Assembly: GCA_030340625.1 (NCBI GenBank) | Contig: JAOPHQ010005714.1 | Span: forward strand, 92,501 to 156,500 | Length of the DNA: 64,000 nt | From: Merluccius polli | Lineage: Eukaryota > Chordata > Actinopteri > Gadiformes > Merlucciidae | Direction: 5' to 3' | Shown here: one piece after another, positions 1 through 11,500 of the stretch | How the letters are laid out: every line of letters starts with the position of its first letter | Position numbering within the stretch: position 1 is the first letter of the stretch | The notes under the pieces: model-generated | The model's database searches: none | Seen by the model: the letters and a program-made list of their open reading frames with translations, nothing else | Told to the model about the DNA's origin: nothing | Position numbers and translations under genes: made by a program

Positions 1-237
1 CGAATGACGATTGAAGTAAAAAACTAGTGATGAAAGGCAAGATTGATTATGATTATTATTGACTGTGAAGTATGTAAGCATATAACTATCAACCTAAATA
101 TAAAAAGTGAATGAAGTCCCTTGTTTTTTTTTAAATTTTGATTTAACTTAACTTTTTAGAAACCAGCAGGTGCATCATTTACTAACCTGGTGTTTTCCTG
201 GTGATGTCATGGCGATGGCGCGGCGATGTCCCGGCAG

Positions 238-356
238 GCTCCCGGAGGTGCAGATGGGGGACGACGGCGTGTACGAGTGCCATGTGGGCGTGTATGAGAA
301 GGCCTCCCGGAGCGACCTGGTCCTGGGCTCCAGCAGCGTGCTGCTTACAGTCATCG
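238..356 (+). CDS. igsf21: igsf21 exon: end of first Ig domain
   Basis: It opens after a CGGCAG acceptor with LPEVQMGDDGVYECHVGVYE and ends in TVI before a GTAGG donor (phase 1). D-x-G-x-Y-x-C is the F-strand signature of an Ig V domain. The acceptor has a weak pyrimidine tract, so the left border is less certain than the right. Confidence 0.85.
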
Positions 357-3300
357 GTAGGAAATTCAGTCATTCGCCAAAAGATGTACCAATCAGGAGA
401 GAATGGCGTGGAAAATGGCGAGTTTATTACAAGGACTCCATGAATGCGATGATATATTTTAATGGAAGACTAGGATGTAGGAGATGGACGACGGCGGTGG
501 GACTTGAACTGCTGATGCTGTAGCATAGGCCGGATCAGGAGCCTCTTGATGATGAGATGGGGTGGAGGTGGGTTTGCGTGAATGTGGAGAAACACAGAAA
601 AGAAGAGAAGCAGGCAGCCATACTTACATACTGAGGGAGAATCATTGTGATTGGTTTAGGATGAGCTCTTCCCTGAGTGCGTCGAAGTGGCGTGGAAATG
701 TGATTTCCTCTTCAAGGTCTAGCGTATCCCGGAGAGGTTTTCTGCATCTTATTAGGTGCAGAGAATATTAGGGACTCTCTTAAAGGGAAGGTAGTCTTCC
801 TGTCTGAACCGTTGCTATAGCTTCATGTGTATATACAGTATATTTGGTGGATGCTTTTATCCAAATATTCTTAGTGTGGGTGGTCCCAGTGGGAAATCAA
901 TGTGGCAGTGTTTATTATTTGTTTTAATTTCCAACTATTCTACTGAAAGAAAATTGAAACATAGTCCAGATTATTTACAGAATGTGATGGACAGTGGAGA
1001 GTTCCCATATACAAAAGAGAATGTAAATGTAAGGTTGTACGTACAGTATGAACAGCATGTGTACATTTGGTGCAGAGTAGACCCACCGTATCGCCGCACC
1101 TCAGCGATGAAGGACGAGATGATGATGATGATGATGATGATGGTCATCATCATCATCATCCATATTAGAAAAATAAAAATAAGGATTAGGATGGCTTAAA
1201 GCTGCAGTAATCCATCTTTTTTCACTTTCACAAATCCGCTTATAACTTGCGAGGGAAAGGTGTCTTTGTGGTACGCCGTCCCACTCACTGAGCCAACATG
1301 GTTAGCATTTTCCACTGAGTCGACAAAATTCAGTTTATTCTGTAGCCTAGTTTTCGACCATCTGTTGAAATTGTTTTTTGCCTTCATCTCAGTATTGCTA
1401 CTTTATATTTGTAATAAAATGACAATACAATAATATACAAATTCAAGCAGCAAGTAGCATAAAAACAGGTGGGCTTCCATGGACACTGAAGTAAAGGATG
1501 TGTGTAATAATAATGTAGTAATAATATTGCCTTCTAGTGCTCAGAAAGAAAATAATAAAAAATAATAAAATCTTTTACTTTAATTCAACTTATGGGGCTC
1601 TTGAAAGGCAATATAAAACAAATTAATTGATTAGGTTAGATCTAGGTTTCATGCATCAAATACAATCTTGTATGTACAAGTTGCCATTCCGTGTGTATAA
1701 TGAGGTTTAAAATACAAGTGAATTACATCTTCACATATGACATGCTGCAAAAAACTCCACATTCCCATGTTTCTGTCTTTGTTTACTAGACGACACATGT
1801 ATGTCTATGCATCGCTGTGAATTGGTGACCCTCACATGTATGTCTTTCCTCCAGTGCCTCCCCGGTCCATCTCGGTGGTGGCAGCAGACGCCCCGGCTCC
1901 CTTCAGCCGCTACGAGGCCCAGAACTTCACCCTCGTCTGCATCGTCTCGGGAGGAAAGCCAGCTCCTGTGGTGAGATGGTACAATTATTAACATGCGTTG
2001 TTTAAATTGAATGGGCTGTTAACCAAGATAGCCACCAGGGGAATAAGGAAAAAAAAAATGTGGACACCTAAACGCACTTTGTGTTTCTTACGCAGCTGAA
2101 GGAGGTGTAAAAGTTGTTTCTTGCTGTAAGGCAGATATACTTTAACATTGTGTCTGCTATTTTCTTGAGCATGCCCAATAAACTCTGTGCTCTTGCTTAT
2201 ACTCAAGATTTCGCGGGGTTCATTTGAAAATTCAGTTTTCTGTGAATTTCCACCGCAGAGAGTCACAGGACATCAGAGGTGACTTGCGTTGCCCCTATAT
2301 CAGCTTTGACCAACTTCAGATTAAACCGGAAGTTCTCCCTTCTCCTCCAGGTGTACTTCAAACGGGACGGGGAGCTCATTCAGGTGGTCTCCTCTTCCAC
2401 CTCCTCCTCTGAGGAGGAGGTGGAAGAGGAGACCAAGACCCAGAGCAGGAGAAAGCCCCAAGAAAGCGGGGGCCCCACCACGCCCCGAGCGGGGCTCCTG
2501 GGCTCCAAGCAGCGTGTCCCGGACTCCAAGCGGCGTGTCCCGGGCCCCGACCTGGACGACACCAAGCGCCAGAGGTCGCTCTCCCCTCTCCTGGAGGGGA
2601 AGCGGGCCTCGCTGGGCAAGGGCGAGCCCACCGCCGCATCAGCACCACCGGGGCAAGAACCAGGGAACTCGGAGCCCAAAACCGAATTCACCACCCCCGT
2701 CGCCACGGCGACCACGGAGAGCATCCCGGAGACGGTGGTGAGCCGGGAGTTCCCGCGCTGGGTCCAGAGCAGCGACCCGCTGTACCACTTCCAGGACCGG
2801 CGGCAGGCGTCGGACAGAGGCACCGTGGAGGTGAGGGCTGAGACGGTACGCTTATCTCCCCATTCGATGCCATCATGATACTTGGGTGGCGATTCAATAT
2901 GTATTGCGATTTTTTTTTTTTAAGTATTGCGATTCGATATTATTGTTTATTGCATTTTTTGTTTACTTTTTTAACACTAGACCACAGGAAAAAGTAGAAT
3001 CATCCACTTCTAGAGACTGTTTATCATGAGGCATATTTCCAAAAACAATGCTCATCATGTCAGTCAGTCTTCCTGACTTTTATTTCAGCAGCAGCGTCAT
3101 TGCTATACTGCGAGGGTTTAAGGGAAGGTTATATGCTACTGTTGCTCTAGTGTACTTCTTGTAAGTGAATCTTTTGTTTTTGTTTTTTCCCCACCCCTAA
3201 TGGAGGTGCGCGCCATGCTCACCTGGAGCCTCAACCCCCAGCTGGACAACGAGGCGCTGTTCAGCTGTGAAGTCAAGCACCCGGCGCTGTCCATGCCCAT

Positions 3301-5583
3301 GCAGGCCGAAGTCACGCTGGGTGAGACTGGCTAACAGGGGACCTTTTTTAAGAGGAAATTATTCTTTCATGCTGTGAAACCTACGAGACAGAAGAGTGAC
3401 AATAAGTCCAGCTGTTTTACCATTTACTATGGAAGGGATAATGTACAACGAGCCAGTCAAAGAGTTGCGAAATAAACCCAGACAGGGTGATGCAGGACCC
3501 CCCACGTGAATACATTATCCCACTTATTATACGGCTACGTGCTGAAGAAATCAATATTTTGAAATATTAGGACAAAAAAAGTCTGTTAGATCAAAGAAAA
3601 ATCACACAAAAACATTCAATAGCATTCAATGAAGGTGAATCTCACCAAGAAAAAATAGAAGAAAAACAATACAATAGATGCATGTATAGCCGCCTACAGG
3701 CCAACATGCATCCAATTCCAAAAGGCTTTTAAAACATTAGTCATTCTTGTGCAATAGTCTTGAGTTCTCAATTACACATAATGCACCAGTTCATGTCATT
3801 TTCCATCAACCGACCAATCAATCAAGACCTCTAGGGCAATGAAAGTTGCTGCTGGACACACAAGCCTGAAATCATACATATGATTGCGTTGAATGTGGGT
3901 TCAGCGTGACTCATGATGTTCTTTTCTCCCGCTGGTCCTCAGCGGCTCCCAGGGGCCCCAAGCTGATCGCGAGCCCCAGCAGGGCCCAGGTGGGGGACAC
4001 GGTGCGCATCATGGTCCAGGGCTTCCAGCTGGGATCTCCGGTGAGCTGCTGAACATCTGGAGGAACATAGTGCAGTGCTACACAACATTCAGACGTCTTC
4101 ATTGAGCCAAGGCCGGGGAAAGTGTGGCCGTTAAATAGTGTGGCCAAAAATAAAAAGGCAATGCAAATAATGGAAAAACAACTTTGCAATGTACAAAGTA
4201 AGTACTTTGTGCTTTCATTTATGCAAGTAACTCAAGTAAATAGATGAAAAGTGCATTTAATCAGAGATGCTGATTCAGAAAATATGGACAACTCATGAAA
4301 AAAGGTTTATGCATGGCCCATTATTTTCAAATACATACCCGTTAAGTATGTTCACTTAGTAGATTGAATTCCATTGAGCTGTTGGGTTGATTTAAATCAT
4401 ATAGGTTCATTTGTTTATATATAAATATATATATATATAAAAAAAGAATGTATTTTGTTGTCCTAAGCTTGTCTAGAGAACTGATTCTATCATCACTGGC
4501 TAAGCTGTAGTGAAGACCCTGAGCTGCAGGGCCAGCACTAACCTGTTCACTGCTCTGGCTGACAGACACTTCGGGGGGCCCGTACCATTGACCCTCCCAT
4601 AGGGATTAAAAATAATTGCCTAAAATACATACAAATGATGAAATCATTCAATTAAAAATGCTTGTTTTACACATTTTGTTTTAGAAACAAATATTAAAAT
4701 AGCTTAGTTTGGCTGATTCCCATGAGGTTGGTTGAACTTCCAACTTGTCAATAAGCGTAAGAAGCAAAATCAAATCCACTGGGGTTTCCTTCAAGTAAAA
4801 TAACCAATAAATACCAAATAACCAGATAGGAATCAACATATTTGACGCTGTCTGGGGTCATTTTCACAAACTTGCCTCACTGCTCACGTCTCGCTCTCTC
4901 CGGGCTCTGTGGTCTGCAGAACGAGGTGTTTCCCGAGCCGCTGTTCACCTGGACCCGGGTGGGCGGCCGTCTGCTGGACGGCCGGCTGGAGCACCGCGGC
5001 CGGGAGTTGGTTCTGGAGCGCATCCCCGCCGAGCTCAACGGGTCCATGTTCCGCTGTACCGCCCAGAACCCGCTGGGGTCCACCGACACACACACCCGCC
5101 TCATCGTCTTCGGTGAGGCCGCTTTTAAAGCGCAACTGAAGTAGCGCACTACTAAAACATGAATCCATCCATTCAAAATCCACCTATTTAACAATGACTC
5201 ATCACCCTCACGCCTGGTGGTTAAATATGCGGCCCCTTTAAAAGGTTTGTTAGCGTTTGTTAGGCTTTTGGAGCATTTGAATCCTGTATAATGCTTTGTG
5301 TCGTCTGCATCTTTTTTTTTGCAGAAAATCCCAGACTGAAGAAAGGAAGAAAGGCTTTCATCGGTAAAAAAAAACAAAAAACTGTTATTTTGTAACCATT
5401 CCCTGCATAGTATCATAAAAGGCACAATGTGTGTGTGTGTGCTTCATTTAAAACCGCCCCCCCCTATGACTCATTACGTTTTGTTTTTCAGCCAGGAACG
5501 AGGCGCACGGTCTCCGTTCTCCAGACATGACCTCGATGTTCCTCCTAACGCTGCTGCTGATCTTCACGGCCGACCTCACGTGA
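238..5583 (+). CDS. igsf21: Immunoglobulin superfamily member 21, C-terminal part (8 exons, 5' end outside window)
   Basis: Joined coding exons are 238-356, 1855-1970, 2351-2830, 3206-3320, 3943-4040, 4920-5112, 5325-5363 and 5492-5583 (TGA). Phases close at every junction. The product matches vertebrate IGSF21: the end of an Ig V-type domain (DDGVYECHVGVYEKAS), a second Ig region opening with NFTLVCIVSGGKPAPV, a long polar linker, EALFSCEVKHPALSMPMQAE, then the last Ig domain with ELNGSMFRCTAQNPLGSTDT, and a hydrophobic tail MTSMFLLTLLLIFTADLT typical of a GPI-anchor signal. IGSF21 is known as a presynaptic-inhibitory synapse organiser that binds neurexin2-alpha. The first exons, with signal peptide and start codon, lie left of the window. 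Fish often keep a and b copies; I cannot tell which this is. Odd points are an acidic, longer linker and a four-residue LGSP insertion at the exon 5/6 join. Confidence 0.93.
838..905 (-). repeat. SINE-like fragment
   Basis: TTTGGTGGATGCTTTTATCC and GTGGGTGGTCCCAGTGGGAA resemble the element at 36178-36305 but without its promoter head. Confidence 0.5.
1118..1161. repeat. (ATG)n/(CAT)n hairpin microsatellite
   Basis: A (GAT)n tract is followed at once by its complement (ATC)n, so the whole can fold as a near-perfect hairpin. Intron of igsf21. Confidence 0.85.
1855..1970 (+). CDS. igsf21: igsf21 exon: start of second Ig region
   Basis: A CTCCAG acceptor gives VPPRSISVVAADAPAPFSRY and NFTLVCIVSGGKPAPV. 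The latter is almost identical to human IGSF21, including the B-strand cysteine. It ends in phase 0 at GTG before GTGAGA. Confidence 0.93.
2351..2830 (+). CDS. igsf21: igsf21 exon: polar linker with palindromic acidic stretch
   Basis: A TCCAG acceptor is followed by VYFKRDGEL, and a GTGAGG donor by GTVE. The conserved ends (DLDDTK, then ESIPETVVSREFPRWVQSSD) flank a variable middle rich in Ser, Glu, Pro and Arg. An SSS/EEE block near the start is written by a perfect inverted repeat. From memory the exon is longer than its human counterpart. The linker is probably disordered. Confidence 0.92.
2385..2435. repeat. Perfect 25-bp inverted repeat, 1-base centre, inside coding exon
   Basis: Arm 2385-2409 is the exact reverse complement of 2411-2435, with only T2410 between. 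It codes for a Val-Ser/Thr run followed by a Glu-rich run. The minus strand of the same bases reads the same Ser/Glu pattern. Confidence 0.97.
2878..2960. repeat. AT-rich dispersed-repeat fragment
   Basis: GGGTGGCGATTCAATATGTA and ATTGCGATTCGATATTATTG look like a fragment of a common fish hAT-type MITE. No second end found. Low confidence. Confidence 0.3.
3206..3320 (+). CDS. igsf21: igsf21 exon: Ig strand with SCEVKHPALS
   Basis: Encodes VRAMLTWSLNPQLDNEALF, then SCEVKHPALSMPMQAEVTL, very close to human IGSF21. The acceptor reads CTAATGGAG, with a branch-like CTAAT unusually near it. The donor is G|GTGAGA (phase 1). Confidence 0.93.
3943..4040 (+). CDS. igsf21: igsf21 exon: start of last Ig domain
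   Basis: A CCTCAG acceptor opens AAPRGPKLIASPSRAQVGDT. The only GT after GFQ is after LGSP, so the fish protein gains four residues relative to the human GFQ-NEVF join. Phase stays 0. Confidence 0.88.
4920..5112 (+). CDS. igsf21: igsf21 exon: core of last Ig domain
   Basis: A CTGCAG acceptor is followed by NEVFPEPLFTWTRVGGRLLD, then RELVLERIPAELNGSMFRCT. It carries the domain Trp and F-strand Cys and an N-glycosylation motif (NGS). Confidence 0.95.
5325..5363 (+). CDS. igsf21: igsf21 small exon (juxtamembrane linker)
   Basis: A T-tract plus GCAG acceptor gives ENPRLKKGRKAFI, ending at GTAAAA. Human starts the same way (ENP) but diverges; it is a basic linker in this fish. Confidence 0.82.
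5492..5583 (+). CDS. igsf21: igsf21 last coding exon with GPI-type tail
   Basis: A TTTTTCAG acceptor leads to ARNEAHGLRSPDMTSM, then FLLTLLLIFTADLT and TGA at 5581-5583. The hydrophobic end without a basic tail fits a GPI-anchor signal. Human ends in a similar hydrophobic run. Confidence 0.88.
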
Positions 5584-6829
5584 CCCCAGGGGGCGCACAT
5601 GTCTCCTGGCATGAGGATGGCTCCTCGCTACCGCTATGTAGACCCACCCAGACCCCTTGTGGTGACTCGCATAACTCACATATGGCCTCTTCCTTGGGGG
5701 TGGTGTATGGAGGAATGAATGGCCGCCATTAGAGGAAGCTTCTTTCCGTTACTGATTGAGGGACGAGGTGTTGGGGACGTTTAACTGCAAATTCATTAAG
5801 TTGGGGAAACCACCCAGATTTTTTTTATTTGTCGTCTTTCTCTTCTTAGACTTTTGAACAGAACAGCGGACATGTTAAAGGTTATGGCAGTGTACCTGCT
5901 GTATAGTGGTGCAGGGATGACATATTTTTGTAGGCCAATCCGGAAGTTAGCGTCGCCCTGGGTTCCCTTGACAACAAGCCAATGGGGTTTTTCCATTGGA
6001 TTTTGGATTATTGCAGAAAATAAGCTCTGTGGCAAACAAAAGTTTATGATACTCACACGTGTTGTTAAGCAAGATCATATTCACCAATGAACACTACTTT
6101 TATGACGTTTGAAGCGTAAATACAATCGCCAGAAGTTTTTTAAGACACGTAAAAGCTTCAAAATTCACGAGTGGGGTATTTACTGACATATTTTATGTCA
6201 TAGACCAAAACATGGCAATGTCTTAATCTGGTGTCACAGACATTATTTCAGGCATCGAACCAAAAACCCATTAAAAAACCTGTTGACTTTGAGACGAGGG
6301 AACCGGAAGTGCCAACATGCTAACAGATTTCCAGGTTTTAGGACCCATTCCTGCACCACTCTATTTGTTTTGATAAGCGCAAACGCAGTTCTAGACGCAA
6401 TAGTTTTTAGACCACTGGCCGTTTTGATTGGTGTGTAAAAGGCAACATTGGTACATGCATGCAACAACATGAGAAGTGCTCATATCAGATTAATTTACCC
6501 TGAGCCTTCGAGTAGGAGCTGATAACTTACTATTAGTGGATTATTATTTTCATGATTTAAAGGTATAGTCAGTGATTCTGGGGAATGGGAGTGTTGATAT
6601 TAGAAGTCAACACCAAAACAAATGTACCCCCCCCCCCCCCCCCCCATCTCTCGCCACTGTGCACAAACGCTCCCTGCTGCCCATTGGCTGGAAAGGCTCG
6701 GTCCGAGCCACTTTGGAAGGATCACTGACTATACCTTTAATTCTTACATCTCGTTTTCCAAACAGTTTGAGGTATCAACACAAAAAACATATTTTTTAAA
6801 CCCTGAACTTTAAAAACATAAACAATAAA
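5584..6829 (+). other. Probable igsf21 3' UTR and downstream sequence
   Basis: No coding sequence was recognised. ATTAAA at 6270 and AATAAA at 6824-6829 are candidate poly(A) signals. A MITE sits at 6561-6736. The exact 3' end cannot be read from sequence alone. Confidence 0.4.
6561..6736. mobile_element. Short MITE with perfect terminal inverted repeats next to TTAA
   Basis: The arms TTAAAGGTATAGTCAGTGAT (6557-6576) and its exact complement (6721-6740) bound about 180 bp. TTAA on both sides would fit a piggyBac-type target site; TA with a longer repeat is an alternative. A poly-C run (about 6627-6645) lies inside. No transposase is present. Confidence 0.7.
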
Positions 6830-7103
6830 AGATCCCACCAGGAACATCCTTGCAAGCAATTAGCAACCAAAGCTTTGTGATTTATAAAAAGTAGGACATA
6901 AAATATAAATAGAGCTGGTTGATAACGTGACCAGAGGTCCAGGAGAGAAGGTTCTTCAACTTACTGAACTACAACTCCCAGGATTATTCAAGTATCCGCA
7001 GTATCTGTAGTTTACATTCATGTTGTACCTTACATTAGCAGACTTTACAACAAAAAGTAATAAATACAATCTTACTATCTCATGTCTCTTTTTAAGTGAA
7101 GGT

Positions 7104-7104
<1 letters not shown>

Positions 7105-7151
<47 letters not shown>
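7105..7151. repeat. (CA)n microsatellite
   Basis: About 23 CA units. On the vps13d strand this is (TG)n and may lie in or just past its 3' UTR. Confidence 0.95.
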
Positions 7152-7153
<2 letters not shown>

Positions 7154-7189
7154 CTGGGGCTGTGGATCTTTATTGTAAGCAGTAGTGGT

Positions 7190-8397
<1,208 letters not shown>

Positions 8398-8529
8398 TTA
8401 GGAGTCGAGCAGCAGGCCGTCGTGGAGGTCGCTGAGGGGCAGCATGAGCTGCTGCTCGTAGTAGAGGCTCTTGGCGTAGTTGATCTCCTGGGAGATCTTC
8501 ACCGCCAGGCTCTCGTTCTTGATGTGCAC
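8398..8529 (-). CDS. vps13d: vps13d last coding exon w64 and stop codon
   Basis: VHIKNESLAVKISQEINYAK, SLYYEQQLMLPLSDLHDG, then LLLDS and TAA (8398-8400 on the plus strand). It matches the human end (EINYAKSLYYEQQLML to LDS). Confidence 0.97.
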   Translation of the reverse strand: MHIKNESLAVKISQEINYAKSLYYEQQLMLPLSDLHDGLLLDS

Positions 8530-11500
8530 CTGGAGAACGGAGCAGAGACAAGGTCTGTGAAAAGCAACCGCAGGTAGCCTGGGGTAGCCCTGGCAGGCTC
8601 CCGACGGGGGCCAGGTTCACTGAAGTGTGCCTAAGAGCCTTTCATCTGCTGAAGAACTTATATTTAGTTATTTTATTCCTTTCTTAGGCCGTGTTCACAC
8701 CTGGCGTTTTATTTGTTCTGCCAGCGCTCTTTCTACATTGTATTCCTATGTAGCAGAGCGCTTTTGGAAAACGGCCCCGGCGTTTTTTTAAACGCCACTC
8801 TCGGCGCTTTCTTCTCCCGCACCGAGCGTAAAAAAAAGTTGAAAAAAGTTCGACTGTCAGAAAAAAAGCGCCCGACGTCAGGCGCTTTTTTGACAGCTGA
8901 TCAATCACAGTACGCCGCAAATCGCGCATCATCGAAACGAAGCTCCTGGACTATGATGCTCGGCACCTCGCTGCTGCCTTCCCCGAGTGATATCTGCACA
9001 CACAAACGTGCAGGTACACGACTCTCCTCGTCGTCAGTTAGGGCCAATGCAAGCGCCAATCGCCTGTTTCTAGCCATTTAACAACGATGGGTAGCCTGGA
9101 TACGTAGTAGGCGAGTAACGTCGGGGTCTAGAGTGGGTTCGTTGCTAGGCGATAGAAAAAACTCGCTCGCCGTTTTTAGGACAAAAAGCGCTGCCAGCTT
9201 TTTTTGTTGTTGAAAAAGCGGTCGGCTCAACTTTTCCCTATCACAAAAAACGCCAGGTGTGAACACGCCCTTAGGGCGTGTTCACACCTGGCGGGGTTTT
9301 TTTTCTGCCAGCGCTCTTTTTACATTGTATTCCTATGTAGCAGAGCGCTTCTGGAAAACACCCCCGGCGTTTTTTTAAATGCCTCTCTTGGCGCTTTTTT
9401 CTCCCGCACCGAGTGTAAAAAAAAGTTGAAAAAAGTTCAACTGTCAGAAAAAAAGCGCCTGATGTCAGGCACTTTTTTGACAGCTGACCAATCACAGTAC
9501 GCCGCAAATCGCGCATCATCGAAACGAAGCTCCTGGACTATGATGGTCGGCACCTTGCTGCTGCCTTCCCCGAGTGATATCTGCACCCACAAACGTGCAG
9601 GTACATGATTCTCCTCGTCGTCAGTTAGGGCCAATGCAAGTGCCAATCGCCTGTTTCTTGCCATTTTGTAACAACGATGTAAGGGTAGCCTGGATACGTA
9701 GTAGGCGAGTAACGTCGGGGGTCTAGAGTGGGTTCGTTGCTAGGCGATAGAAAAAACGCTCTCGGCGCTTTTAGGACAAAAAGCGCTGCCAGCTTTTTTT
9801 TTTTGTTGAAAAAGCGGTCGGCTCAACTTTTCCCTATCACAAAAAACACCAGGTGTGAACACAGGCTTACAAACCTTTTTTTTAAGTTGTCTCACTTTTG
9901 TGCCATGTGAATGGATAAGTGTAAATCACTTGTACTCTCTATGGTAAATAAGTACAATCCTCAGAAGTGATAAACAAATTGTCTAGTTAGCATAGCGTGT
10001 GGCAGCCTAGAGCTAGACCTTTTTCTACATAATATCATATGAAATTTGAATCAGTGAGTAGCAACACCTTTCAACGGGACAACTTAAGACAAGTGAACTG
10101 CTGTCTCACAGCTAACAATAAAATCAAGAAGAAATTTAAGTTTGTATTTAATCTTTTAGTGAATAGCAGTTTTTCTTAACTTCCTTCGTAAGTCCAGGAG
10201 TTATGAAGATTTTTGCCCCGGTTGGGTTACCCCAACCTGCTTCTGTCTCATGTACCCCTCCCCACCCACACAGTTGTGGGGGTGTACAGTTGTGTTACAG
10301 AGGGCTGTATTATTTTTCACTACACCGGGAAGCACCTTTCCAAACACTCAGTATTAACAACACTCAGACGAACGACGCTCTACTTTGCGTGATGATGACA
10401 TTATGCTACATTTTAAATGTAAGTATATCTCAGGGTGGGTGGCTTTATTTCTCTTCATGTGGTGCTTTTATCAGCTAAGGATTATGCGGATTTGCTTCAA
10501 CTTGAGAACCATCAATGGACTGTTGAAAACAGTTGGTGGAGACGGCATGTTTGCTACTCGCACGCGATAGACACTTAGCGACAACAGGAGTCCAGTCAGG
10601 GACATTATTGCTATGGGTCTCTCTCTACTGGGAGAGTTGGTGGAGTGCGGGGGGGTTACCATCAGTCTTTGCTATGAGGCGAGAGAGATGGTTCCCAACC
10701 TTTTTTGGCCTGTGCTCCCATTTTTAGGGATCACAGGCAATTTTGTGCATCTGCTTAATCCACACACATCTTTTTAACCCAATCAACATCTGCCCGTAAT
10801 ATCACTGTCCCAGTGAGCATATGCGCATCGCACCACACACACTAAGTGTTACTTTGCTCGTAGCTACAAATCATTAGGCAGTCTGTTCCTATACACAGGA
10901 CCTTTTACAAGACCGTCCAATCTGTTTTTGTTTTTGTATCGAAAATGTGCCATCAAAAAATATCGACAGCTTAAGCTGGGTACACACTGTAGGATAATTA
11001 GCCCAATTTTGTTCCTGATTTCACCCTTCCGACTCTGGTCAGCACAGCCCAATTTCTTTGATGGTTCTAACAGTTTTCTTCCAATCCATACACTGCGTAC
11101 AGCCGAGTACGCAGTTTATGGATTGTCATTTGGGAAAGTCGATTGGGAGCCACACTGACCGGTAATCACAACAGAAGTCATGGCGGCAAAAGCGAAAGTG
11201 AGATGGATTTCCGAAAATGGAGGAGTCCAGCTCACGCTGCAGCATGTACAGTCCCTTTTCTTTTGTTGCCTTCCACACACTTAACGACCCAAACGGTTAC
11301 ATTCATCTTCATCTATCATCACGTTTTCTAAAATTGAAAAACGGATAATGCCTGTGCCAGGTTATTATAAGTCAACAATCCCCTGCGCCCCATAAGCATA
11401 TGTTTGGGGTTCCAGGAGGGTTAGGGGGGGAAGGTCCTACCATGGGTTTCTGCTGGGAGGGTCCGGGGATGGCCACCCCGCTGCTGGTGCTGTCAGCCTT

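Larger units (their letters stand above)
8530..11440. other. Last vps13d intron
   Basis: 2.9 kb between exons w63 and w64. It contains two tandem MITEs (8687-9866). From 9870 to 11440 I see no gene; it is unique-looking or old repeat sequence. Confidence 0.7.

Noticed and set aside
182..373. Minus-strand open frame over the first igsf21 exon
   Set aside because: Shadow of the Ig exon.
8713..9608. Open frames starting MFCQRSFYIVFLCSRALLEN
   Set aside because: Lie inside the duplicated MITE; no transposase motif, and low-complexity reading through palindromic sequence.
10203..10570. ORFs in the last vps13d intron
   Set aside because: Short, overlapping in several frames, no recognisable domain, AT-rich intron context.
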